A DNA stretch of 47,499 bases, taken from CALZBJ01 sp945619025 (lineage in GTDB: Bacteria > Pseudomonadota > Gammaproteobacteria > Cardiobacteriales > Wohlfahrtiimonadaceae). Position numbers and translations under genes: made by a program. Below are positions 1-7,964 of the stretch, in pieces. Within the stretch, counting starts at the first letter, position 1, and every line of letters begins with the position of its first letter. The notes under the pieces were generated by a model. That model did not search any database, was not told where the DNA came from, and was given only the letters and a program-made list of their open reading frames with translations. The DNA is taken from contig CALZBJ010000013.1 of assembly GCA_945619025.1 (NCBI GenBank), positions 1 to 47,499 on the forward strand, written 5' to 3'.

Positions 1-2
1 AT

Positions 3-758
3 AACGAAGAGAATGAAAGCTACGCTTTAAAGGGATATTGGCGCTATGCAAGTGGCTCCGATCATGCCACCCATTTTACCGGCCATGCGGTGTTAGTGGG
101 TGCGGACGGCGATGAGATTAAAAATCGCTATGGTGAACCGGATACTGTTACCTTTCTTGTGCCAAAATCCGATGTGATTTCGCACCCTTCTTGGCGAACG
201 CTCGGCTTAACGGCAACGAGCAGCCACGATTTTGAGATTAAAGGCGCAACGCTTCCAGTCGCCCACACCTTTGATATTTCAAAAGGCTCTGGTTTCCAAG
301 CCGGCGCGCTCTATCACTATCCCTTCCCACTCTTTTCGACCGCCGCCCTTAGCGTTATGGTCTCCGGCATTACCCTTCACTTTATTGAGCTTTTCGAAAG
401 TGAAATTTTAACAAAGATCCCGCTCTATGGTGAAGAAACCCTTGAACATCATGCCAATGTACGCCAAGATTTTGAGCGCCTCGTTCCGCAATTTTTTAAA
501 CTTCGCAGTGATTATTATGCCGCATTGGAAGCTTCTTGGAGCGCCGTTTCAAAAGAGAAAATGATTCTGCCTCAACTTGAAAATTTACTCACCGATTCCG
601 CCCTTGCGATGTCCGATTTTTGTTATGATTTAGCCACAACGCTCTTCCGTTACTGCGGGATGAGTATCCTCTTTGAGGGAAGTGAATTTAATCAGGTCTA
701 CCGCGATCTGATGACGGCGACGCAACATTTTGTGATCTCACCGATTAACCGTAATTAG
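3..758 (+). CDS. Acyl-CoA-dehydrogenase-fold flavoprotein, C-terminal part (5' end outside window)
   Basis: The frame is open from the first complete codon at position 3, so this is the last 251 residues of a longer protein. The visible start shows a beta-domain pattern, GYWRYASGSDHATHF, followed by GLTATSSHDFEIKGATLP, which is the layout of the middle beta-barrel of acyl-CoA dehydrogenases and of the related flavin-dependent monooxygenases (compare the GxxGTGSHD pattern). A helical C-terminal domain follows. The substrate cannot be told, and it may be a monooxygenase rather than a dehydrogenase. The next gene starts 15 bases downstream on the same strand, so the two are probably cotranscribed. 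The fold is fairly certain; the function is open. Confidence 0.75.
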   Translation, partial: NEENESYALKGYWRYASGSDHATHFTGHAVLVGADGDEIKNRYGEPDTVTFLVPKSDVISHPSWRTLGLTATSSHDFEIKGATLPVAHTFDISKGSGFQAGALYHYPFPLFSTAALSVMVSGITLHFIELFESEILTKIPLYGEETLEHHANVRQDFERLVPQFFKLRSDYYAALEASWSAVSKEKMILPQLENLLTDSALAMSDFCYDLATTLFRYCGMSILFEGSEFNQVYRDLMTATQHFVISPINRN

Positions 759-773
759 ACGAAAGGATTCTCT

Positions 774-1673
774 ATGACGCTCACTGTAACGCTCCGCTCC
801 GACAACCAAAAAACGCTCACTTTTGAGGCGCTCGAAACGCTCTGCCGTGGGCAATATTGGATCGGCACGCAGAGCATTAATGGCGTATTTCTTGAAATAA
901 ATGCCTATGATGAGGCGCAATTTGGGGTGATGATTCTTGATCCTACGGAGATCTCCCGCGGGATCTATTTAATGCTCGAGGAAGCACTCGGTGCTGTGAT
1001 GCTCATTATGCCAACGCCTTCAGCAACCAATGATGTGACGCTGCTTCTAAGCCTCATTGAGCGGATTGCCGATTATTTTAGCACCGATCAATTTGAAACG
1101 GGAAATGGCGCGATTTCGCTAAGTAATCTTAATGAGCGTGCAGAATTTCTCTATAAAAATAGCCGGGATATGCTCTCGATGATGTTAAATCAAGCTGCGA
1201 GTGAGTCGATCGATATTATCAATGTACCCGGCGCGCGAACGCCCGTTGATATTAAGGTGAGCGAGATATTAACGGATAACCCCATCACAACGCAAGATGC
1301 CTTTGATGAGCGTTTACACGCAATCCAAAATCATCCGGCAGATTATCCGATTCCGCAATTTCATAGCAAGGAAGATGATGATTCAACCTTGATCGGAATT
1401 ATCCCGGTGTATGAAAATCGTGAAACAGTATTACCGCTCGTTCCGCCGCGCCCCTATTGGCTTGCCGATCATTTCTCCATCGTCGATTGGGCGGTGTTAT
1501 TTGTCAATCACGACGCGACACAGCGCTATGGAATGTTTAGTTTTGAGTCGGTTAAAACGGCGCTTTCCCTTGAGGAGCTTCCTCATTATGATGCCAAAAA
1601 CGTGATTGCTCCGGCGCTTAATAAGAGTGAGCTTACCGAGCTCTACGGACAATGTGAACGTATAACGCTGTAA
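774..1673 (+). CDS. Hypothetical protein, 299 aa
   Basis: I do not recognise the family. The ATG is preceded by AAAGGA at good spacing and lies 15 bases after the preceding stop. The protein has no signal peptide or membrane segment. It is acidic and probably cytosolic, with a moderately hydrophobic stretch around residues 65-85 (IYLMLEEALGAVMLIMP) and a WLADHFSIVDWAVLFVNHD segment near residues 230-250. Base composition matches the housekeeping neighbours. Cotranscription with the flavoprotein upstream is likely but says little about function. A clear terminator follows. Confidence 0.75.
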   Translation: MTLTVTLRSDNQKTLTFEALETLCRGQYWIGTQSINGVFLEINAYDEAQFGVMILDPTEISRGIYLMLEEALGAVMLIMPTPSATNDVTLLLSLIERIADYFSTDQFETGNGAISLSNLNERAEFLYKNSRDMLSMMLNQAASESIDIINVPGARTPVDIKVSEILTDNPITTQDAFDERLHAIQNHPADYPIPQFHSKEDDDSTLIGIIPVYENRETVLPLVPPRPYWLADHFSIVDWAVLFVNHDATQRYGMFSFESVKTALSLEELPHYDAKNVIAPALNKSELTELYGQCERITL

Positions 1674-1698
1674 TAAACAACAAGCAACAACTGGCACT

Positions 1699-1741
1699 AA
1701 AAAACCCATCGAAGCGTTAACACTTCGATGGGTTTTATTTT
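1699..1741. terminator. Bidirectional intrinsic terminator between the 299-aa gene and secA
   Basis: A perfect 10-bp stem (CCCATCGAAG at 1705-1714 with CTTCGATGGG at 1723-1732) has an 8-base loop. It is flanked by an A-run on the left and TTTTATTTT on the right, so it can serve both converging genes. Confidence 0.9.
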
Positions 1742-1769
1742 AAATCATTTTAATAATGATAATCGCGAC

Positions 1770-4451
1770 TTAACTTAAGCGACCGTGACAATGCTTAAAT
1801 TTACGGCCTGATCCGCAAGGACAATCGTCATTACGGCCGACGTGGGCATACTTAAGCGCTTCATCACTCAATTCTTCTGATTCATTCAGCTCTTCATCCC
1901 CGTGAAGGTAGGTCATTTCTGATTCTTTTGGCGCGATTTCAACCGGAGTTTCTTCAGCAACTTCAGGCTCCATTTTGATCTGGATGTGACTTAAGAATTG
2001 AAGCGTTTTCTTGTTGATTTCATCGAGCATTAGCACAAATAGCTCAAAGGATTCTTTCTTATACTCATGCTCAGGACGGCGCTGACCGTAGGCACGAAGC
2101 TGAATCCCTTGACGGAGATAATCCATCGCCGCGAGATGACGCTTCCACTCATTATCGAGAATCTCAAGCATAACGCTCTTCTCAAAATGGCTGAAGTTGG
2201 TGCGATCAACTAACGCAAGTTTTTCATTATAGATTTCGGCATTACGCTCAATCACGGCACCGGCGATCTCTTCACCGCTAATCTCAGGATTCTCTTTGAG
2301 CATCGCTTTAAGATCAATATCGGTATTGAAGTTTTGTAACAGATCTGCTTCCAACCCTTCTAAATCCCACTGCTCGAAATAGCTCTGCGCAGGAATATAT
2401 TTTTCAACGACACCACCAAGCACCTCTTGACGCATCATATCCACAACGCTCGACACATTTTCAGCTGCTAATAGATCATCACGTTGTTGATAGATAATTT
2501 TACGCTGATCGTTCGCCACGTCATCGTATTGAAGAAGATTTTTACGAATTTCGTAGTTATGGCCTTCCACTTTGCGCTGCGCGTTTTCGATCGTGCGGTT
2601 AATCCATTTATGCTCTAAATGTTCCCCATCGCGAAGGCCTAAATTTTTCATCATTTGGTAGGCGCGCGGTGAGGTAAAGATGCGTAAGAGATGGTCTTCA
2701 AGCGAGAGATAGAAACGCGAAGATCCCGCATCCCCTTGTCGCCCCGCACGGCCGCGAAGCTGATTGTCGATTCGGCGTGATTCATGACGCTCGGTTCCCA
2801 CAATGTGAAGCCCGCCAAGCTCAAGCACAAGATCATGACGTTTTTGCCACTCGGAACGTAATTCTGCAATCTCAGCTTCTGTCGCATCAGGATGGCCTTC
2901 TAATTCCATCTCAAAGTTTCCGCCAAGCACAATGTCCGTACCACGGCCCGCCATATTGGTGGCAATCGTGATCGCGCCGGGCATCCCCGCTTTACCAACA
3001 ATGTACGCTTCACGCTCATGCTGTTTTGCGTTTAAGACTTCATGTGGTACGGCCGCTTGGGTTAATAATCCTGAAATAAGCTCAGAGACTTCAACGGATG
3101 CAGTACCAACGAGTACCGGCTGCCCTTTTTCATGGCATTCGGCAATGTCACGTAAAATCGCACTATATTTATCGTCTTGAGTGAGATAAATACGGTCAGG
3201 CAGGTCTTTCCGTTGGATTGGACGATTCGTTGGAATCACTACCACTTCAAGCCCGTAAATATCTAGGAATTCTGGCGCTTCAGTATCGGCTGTTCCCGTC
3301 ATTCCCGAGAGTTTTTCATAGATACGGAAATAGTTCTGGAAGGTGATTGATGCAAGCGTTTGGTTCTCAGGTTTCACCTCAACGCTCTCTTTAACTTCGA
3401 TCGCTTGGTGAAGCCCATCAGACCAGCGGCGCCCTTTAAGCGTACGGCCGGTATGTTCGTCAACGATCACAATCTCGCCACCGGCAACGATATAATCCAC
3501 GTCACGATGGAAGAGATAATGTGCGCGTAGACAGTTATCTAAATGATGATAGAGGCGTAAGTTTTGATTGTCATAAAGGCTCTCACCTTCATTTAAAAGA
3601 CCCGCTTCAATTAAGAGCCCTTCGATCTTTTCATGCCCTACTTCCGTTAAAGTGACCTGACGATCTTTTTCATTAATCTCAAAATCAACCGGGCCATCTT
3701 CATCAGGCTTATCTAAATAAGGGACCAATTTATCAATGGCGATATAGAGCTCTTCTGACCCCTCAACCGGCCCTGAGATAATTAACGGTGTACGCGCTTC
3801 GTCAATTAAGATCGAGTCCACCTCGTCAATCACGGCAAAATAATGGGGACGCTGTACTTTTTGCTCAAGCGAATAGACCATATTATCGCGAAGATAATCA
3901 AAGCCAAGCTCGTTGTTGGTACAGTAAGCAATGTCCGCTTGGTAGGCTGCTTTTTTCTCTTCTTGCGATTGGCCCGAATAGACAACGCCGACCGAAAGTC
4001 CTAAGAAATTATAGACACGCCCCATCCATTCCGCGTCACGGCGAGCAAGATAATCGTTCACGGTAACCACATGAACGCCTTTGCCCGTTAACGCGTTCAG
4101 ATAGACCGCAAGCGTTGCCACAAGCGTTTTACCTTCCCCTGTTCTCATCTCTGCGATGCGGCCGTGATGCAGGGTAATCCCCCCGATCATCTGTACATCG
4201 TAATGGCGCATGCCAAGAACGCGAGAGCTCGCTTCACGCATGGTCGCGAATGCTTCGGGCAATAAGTTATCTAATGGCTCACCATTTTTCAGACGTTCAC
4301 GAAAAAGAGCGGTTTGACCTTGAAGCTCCTCATCGCTCATCGCTTTCATGGTCTCTTCGAGCGCGTTAATTTTTCGTACTTGCTGATTCGCTTCTTTAAT
4401 TAAGCGATCATTGCGTGTGCCTATTATTTTTCGTATTAATCCAGTAAACAT
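1770..4451 (-). CDS. secA: Preprotein translocase ATPase SecA
   Basis: SecA is the motor ATPase that pushes unfolded preproteins through SecYEG at the inner membrane. The protein is 893 residues, close to the usual ~900. The N-terminus MFTGLIRKIIGTRNDR is typical. Walker A (MRTGEGKT) lies near residues 102-109, and the DEVDSILIDEARTPLIISG segment is the DEAD-like motif of nucleotide-binding domain 1. The second ATPase domain carries GTERHESRRIDNQLRGRAGR. The C-terminus has the zinc-binding CPCGSGRKFKHCHG tail that contacts SecB and phospholipids. It lies 107 bases after proB on the same strand and ends at the shared terminator at about 1.7 kb. secM was not seen upstream. Confidence 0.99.
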   Translation of the reverse strand: MFTGLIRKIIGTRNDRLIKEANQQVRKINALEETMKAMSDEELQGQTALFRERLKNGEPLDNLLPEAFATMREASSRVLGMRHYDVQMIGGITLHHGRIAEMRTGEGKTLVATLAVYLNALTGKGVHVVTVNDYLARRDAEWMGRVYNFLGLSVGVVYSGQSQEEKKAAYQADIAYCTNNELGFDYLRDNMVYSLEQKVQRPHYFAVIDEVDSILIDEARTPLIISGPVEGSEELYIAIDKLVPYLDKPDEDGPVDFEINEKDRQVTLTEVGHEKIEGLLIEAGLLNEGESLYDNQNLRLYHHLDNCLRAHYLFHRDVDYIVAGGEIVIVDEHTGRTLKGRRWSDGLHQAIEVKESVEVKPENQTLASITFQNYFRIYEKLSGMTGTADTEAPEFLDIYGLEVVVIPTNRPIQRKDLPDRIYLTQDDKYSAILRDIAECHEKGQPVLVGTASVEVSELISGLLTQAAVPHEVLNAKQHEREAYIVGKAGMPGAITIATNMAGRGTDIVLGGNFEMELEGHPDATEAEIAELRSEWQKRHDLVLELGGLHIVGTERHESRRIDNQLRGRAGRQGDAGSSRFYLSLEDHLLRIFTSPRAYQMMKNLGLRDGEHLEHKWINRTIENAQRKVEGHNYEIRKNLLQYDDVANDQRKIIYQQRDDLLAAENVSSVVDMMRQEVLGGVVEKYIPAQSYFEQWDLEGLEADLLQNFNTDIDLKAMLKENPEISGEEIAGAVIERNAEIYNEKLALVDRTNFSHFEKSVMLEILDNEWKRHLAAMDYLRQGIQLRAYGQRRPEHEYKKESFELFVLMLDEINKKTLQFLSHIQIKMEPEVAEETPVEIAPKESEMTYLHGDEELNESEELSDEALKYAHVGRNDDCPCGSGRKFKHCHGRLS

Positions 4452-4558
4452 TCGCTGCCTTTTCTTAATAAAATTCTATTCTTATCCGTAATAAACTGCC
4501 GTTATTCTATCGTATTTTTACGATTAATTTCACTCTATTCGTTCATTATGGGGGCGAT

Positions 4559-5677
4559 TTATTGTATTTCAATCCAATTATTGCGATGAATCATCTCATC
4601 GGAGATCATAAAGCCCAGTTTTTGTGCAATCTCATCGGAATGGGCCTTCATAATTTTTTGCGCCTCTAAACAGTTGTAGTTGGCAAGACCGCGCCCTAAG
4701 ACTTTGCCCTCTTCATTCACGCAGACGACCACATCGCCCCGCTCAAACATCCCGTCCACCGAGATTACGCCCACCGGCAAGAGACTTTTGTGATGCACCA
4801 TCAGCGCCTCTTCCGCGCCTTTATCGACTACAAGCGTACCTTTTACCTGTCTTTGGCTGAGCATCCAACGCTTTTTCGCATCGATGGTATCGCGGGTTGG
4901 CGTTAATTTCGTGCCCGCTTCTTCACCTTTTGCAAGCGCAATTAAAATACCGGGCTCATCACCTTTGGCAATATAGGTAACGGCGCCGGATTTTGCTGCC
5001 ATTTGCGCCGCGGTGACTTTAGTGTACATTCCGCCCGTTCCCAAGCGCCCACCAACAGGCGATGCCATCTCAACTAAACGCTCATCAAACGCACTGGCTT
5101 CATCGATCAATTTTGCCTCAGGATTATTGCGCGGATCGCTATCAAACACCCCTTTTTGATCCGTTAAAATCACATAATGATCGGCATCCACAAGGCTTGT
5201 CACAAGCGCACCTAAGGTATCGTTATCGCCTATTTTAATCTCATCGAAGGAGATGGTGTCATTCTCATTAATAATGGGCACAAGATCGTGTTCTAAGAGT
5301 GTTGTGATCGTCCCTTTAATATTAAGATAACGAGTACGATCGGCAGCATCTTCATGGGTAATGAGAATCTGCCCGACATTGAGCCCAAATTGAGAAAAGC
5401 CGCGCTTCCATGCATTCATCAGCGTTGTTTGCCCCACCGATGCAGCCGCTTGCAGTTCATTTAACAGTTTCGGACGCTCATTCCAACCAAGATCGTTCAT
5501 GCCAATTGCAATTGCCCCCGAGGAGACCACAATCACATTCATGCCCATCTTTTTAAGCTCGGCAATCTGCTCACACCAGAGCGCCATCCGCCCATCGTCG
5601 ACGCCTTCGCCATCGTTTGTGATCATCGCACTGCCAATCTTAATTACCCACGTTGGTAAATTTGTAATTTTGCCCAT
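4559..5677 (-). CDS. proB: Glutamate 5-kinase ProB
   Basis: The enzyme phosphorylates L-glutamate to glutamyl-5-phosphate, the first step of proline synthesis. Residues 1-260 form the amino-acid-kinase domain, with VIKIGSAMIT near the N-terminus, VVSSGAIAIGM, INENDTISFDEIKIGDND (glutamate and Mg-ATP site), LTDQKGVFDSDPR and GTGGMYTKVTAA. The remainder is a PUA domain (SVDGMFERGDVVVCVNEEGKVLGRGLANY). I chose the ATG at 5677 (372 residues, the family length) because GGAAG sits 6 bases before it. A TTG 12 bases further upstream would add four residues. No proA lies next to it. The gene is divergent from leuC. Confidence 0.97.
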   Translation of the reverse strand: MGKITNLPTWVIKIGSAMITNDGEGVDDGRMALWCEQIAELKKMGMNVIVVSSGAIAIGMNDLGWNERPKLLNELQAAASVGQTTLMNAWKRGFSQFGLNVGQILITHEDAADRTRYLNIKGTITTLLEHDLVPIINENDTISFDEIKIGDNDTLGALVTSLVDADHYVILTDQKGVFDSDPRNNPEAKLIDEASAFDERLVEMASPVGGRLGTGGMYTKVTAAQMAAKSGAVTYIAKGDEPGILIALAKGEEAGTKLTPTRDTIDAKKRWMLSQRQVKGTLVVDKGAEEALMVHHKSLLPVGVISVDGMFERGDVVVCVNEEGKVLGRGLANYNCLEAQKIMKAHSDEIAQKLGFMISDEMIHRNNWIEIQ

Positions 5678-5842
5678 AAATGCTTCCAAAACTTGTTCAA
5701 AAATGTTGAAAAATTGCCCGTTTTCACGAAAATAATTTATTCTAACACTCTTCCAGATTAAATTTGTTAATATAAATTCTTATGTGGGTAAAATCCCCAC
5801 TTATCTAACTATAACGATTCACAAAACTGGAGTTTACAGGGT

Positions 5843-7249
5843 ATGACAGCAAAGACTCTCTATGAAAAAATCTGGGAGGATCATGTTGTGCGCACGGAAA
5901 AGGATGGCACAGCATTAATCTATATTGACCGACACATCATTCATGAAGTAACGAGTGCTCAGGCGTTTGAAGGCCTTGAGAAAGCGGGACGCGAACTATG
6001 GCGCAAAAATTCAATCGTCGCTATGGCCGATCACAACACTCCGACCACGAGCAACATTCATGACATTGAAGATCCGATCGCGAAACTGCAAGTGGATACC
6101 CTGCACAAAAATGCAACGCAAAACGATCTGACTTACTTCCCCATTGGCGATATTCGTCGCGGGATTGTCCACGTCGCAGGCCCTGAACAAGGCGCTACGC
6201 TTCCAGGCATGACCATTGTGTGTGGTGACTCACATACCGCAACCCACGGCGCATTTGGCTCGATCGCTTTTGGGATTGGCACAAGTGAGGTTGAACATGT
6301 GATGGCCACAAGCTGCCTTGTTCAATCAAAATCAAAAACCATGAATATTAAAGTCGATGGAAAACTCCAAAAAGGCGTTTCAGCAAAAGACCTAATCCTC
6401 GCGATTATCGGTAAAATCGGCACGGCAGGTGGTACAGGCTATGCGATCGAATTTTCTGGCGAAGCGATCCGCGATCTTTCCATGGAAGGCCGTATGACCA
6501 TCTGTAATATGGCAATCGAAGCCGGCGCACGTGTTGGCCTTGTCGCCGTTGATGAGACAACGATCAATTATGTAAAAGATCGTCCCTTTGCGCCAAAAGC
6601 CGAATCATGGGACAAAGCGGTGGCTTACTGGAACAGACTCCATTCAGATGAGGGCGCAATCTTTGATAAAGTCGTTGAGATTAATGCCGAAACCATCGAG
6701 CCGCAAGTGAGCTGGGGAACAAGCCCAGAGATGGTGATTAGTGTTAATGAATTGATTCCTGATCCTGCTAAAGCCGATTCTGACGTCAAACGCGACAGCA
6801 TCACTAAAGCGCTTAACTATATGGGACTTGAAGCCAATCAATCACCAAAAACCATTCAGCTCGATAAGATCTTTATTGGATCGTGCACCAACTCACGCAT
6901 CGAAGATATTCGCGCAGCGGCTGAGGTAGTGAAAGGCAAAAAAGTAGCAGATACCATTAAGCTTGCGATGGTGGTTCCCGGCTCTGGTTTAGTGAAAGCG
7001 GAAGCGGAAAAAGAGGGGCTTGATAAGATCTTTATCGATGCCGGATTTGAGTGGCGCGAGCCTGGTTGCTCCATGTGTTTAGCGATGAATCCTGACCGTT
7101 TAGATCCCTACGAGCATTGCGCGTCCACCTCAAACCGAAACTTTGAAGGCCGACAAGGCGCTCATGGCCGTACACATTTAGTGAGCCCTGCGATGGCAGC
7201 CGCAGCAGCAATTGCCGGTCATTTCGTTGATGTTAGAGAATTAATTTAA
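5843..7249 (+). CDS. leuC: 3-isopropylmalate dehydratase large subunit LeuC
   Basis: LeuC is the [4Fe-4S] subunit that, with LeuD, isomerises 2-isopropylmalate to 3-isopropylmalate in leucine synthesis. It is an aconitase-superfamily protein of 468 residues. The three cluster cysteines are visible as C348 (FIGSCTNSR) and C409/C412 (EPGCSMCLAMNPD). The substrate-binding GDSHTATHGAFGSIAFGIGTSEVEHV segment lies near residue 130 onward. The start has GGAG and CAGGG upstream. A small 5-bp hairpin (GTGGG at 5785-5789 with CCCAC at 5797-5801) lies in the leader; no leucine-rich leader peptide was seen. leuD follows after 10 bases. leuA and leuB are not in the window. Confidence 0.98.
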   Translation: MTAKTLYEKIWEDHVVRTEKDGTALIYIDRHIIHEVTSAQAFEGLEKAGRELWRKNSIVAMADHNTPTTSNIHDIEDPIAKLQVDTLHKNATQNDLTYFPIGDIRRGIVHVAGPEQGATLPGMTIVCGDSHTATHGAFGSIAFGIGTSEVEHVMATSCLVQSKSKTMNIKVDGKLQKGVSAKDLILAIIGKIGTAGGTGYAIEFSGEAIRDLSMEGRMTICNMAIEAGARVGLVAVDETTINYVKDRPFAPKAESWDKAVAYWNRLHSDEGAIFDKVVEINAETIEPQVSWGTSPEMVISVNELIPDPAKADSDVKRDSITKALNYMGLEANQSPKTIQLDKIFIGSCTNSRIEDIRAAAEVVKGKKVADTIKLAMVVPGSGLVKAEAEKEGLDKIFIDAGFEWREPGCSMCLAMNPDRLDPYEHCASTSNRNFEGRQGAHGRTHLVSPAMAAAAAIAGHFVDVRELI

Positions 7250-7259
7250 AGGAGCCCTC

Positions 7260-7913
7260 ATGAAACCATTTACCACCCATAAAGGCATTGTGATTCCGAT
7301 TGACCGCGCTAACATCGACACCGATGCCATCATTCCCAAACAGTTTTTAACCAGTATTTATAAGACCGGATTTGGGGTCAACCTCTTTGACGAATGGCGT
7401 TATCTTGACCAAGGGAAACCGGGAATGGATAACTCAAAACGCCCGCTCAATATGGATTTCCCGTTAAATAAACCGGAATATCAAGGCGGATCGATCCTCC
7501 TTGCCCGTGAGAACTTTGGCTGTGGCTCATCGCGTGAACATGCGGTTTGGGCACTCGATGACTTTGGCATTCGCTCGGTGATTAGCTCAAGTTATTCCGA
7601 TATTTTCTACAATAACTGCTTTAAAAATGGTCTCCTTCCCATTCGTTTAACTGAAAGCGAGATCGCAAGCCTGTTTGAATTTGCGGAAAAAGAGACCGGT
7701 CTAGAGATTGAGGTAGATCTACCGAATCAAACGGTCACTGCGATCGCAGGCGGTAAAGCACTTCACGAAGCTTACCACTTTGAGCTCGACGAATTTCGCA
7801 AACATTGCCTCATTCACGGACTCGATGATATTAGCTTAACGCTTGAACATGCAGACGAAATTCGCGCTTATGAAGAAAAACGCGTAAAAGAAGCGCCTTG
7901 GATCTTCGAATAA
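7260..7913 (+). CDS. leuD: 3-isopropylmalate dehydratase small subunit LeuD
   Basis: LeuD forms the swivelling domain of isopropylmalate isomerase with LeuC. At 217 residues it is slightly longer than the common ~200. The family marks are NIDTDAIIPKQFL near residues 18-30 and LLARENFGCGSSREHAVWAL near residues 80-100. The ATG follows AAAGGAG in the leuC-leuD gap of only 10 bases, so the two are translationally adjacent in one operon. The acidic/basic C-terminal tail (EIRAYEEKRVKEAPWIFE) is normal. Confidence 0.97.
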   Translation: MKPFTTHKGIVIPIDRANIDTDAIIPKQFLTSIYKTGFGVNLFDEWRYLDQGKPGMDNSKRPLNMDFPLNKPEYQGGSILLARENFGCGSSREHAVWALDDFGIRSVISSSYSDIFYNNCFKNGLLPIRLTESEIASLFEFAEKETGLEIEVDLPNQTVTAIAGGKALHEAYHFELDEFRKHCLIHGLDDISLTLEHADEIRAYEEKRVKEAPWIFE

Positions 7914-7932
7914 TCGAATTTTCCTCTATAAT
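7905..7932 (+). promoter_or_regulatory. Candidate sigma-70 promoter of alaS
   Basis: A perfect TATAAT lies at 7927-7932, 33 bases before the alaS start. A weak -35 candidate (TTCGAA, 7905-7910) is 16 bases upstream and overlaps the end of leuD. The -10 is convincing; the -35 is not. Confidence 0.5.
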
Positions 7933-7964
7933 AGAAGCGTTCACTAACACACATTAATAGATTT

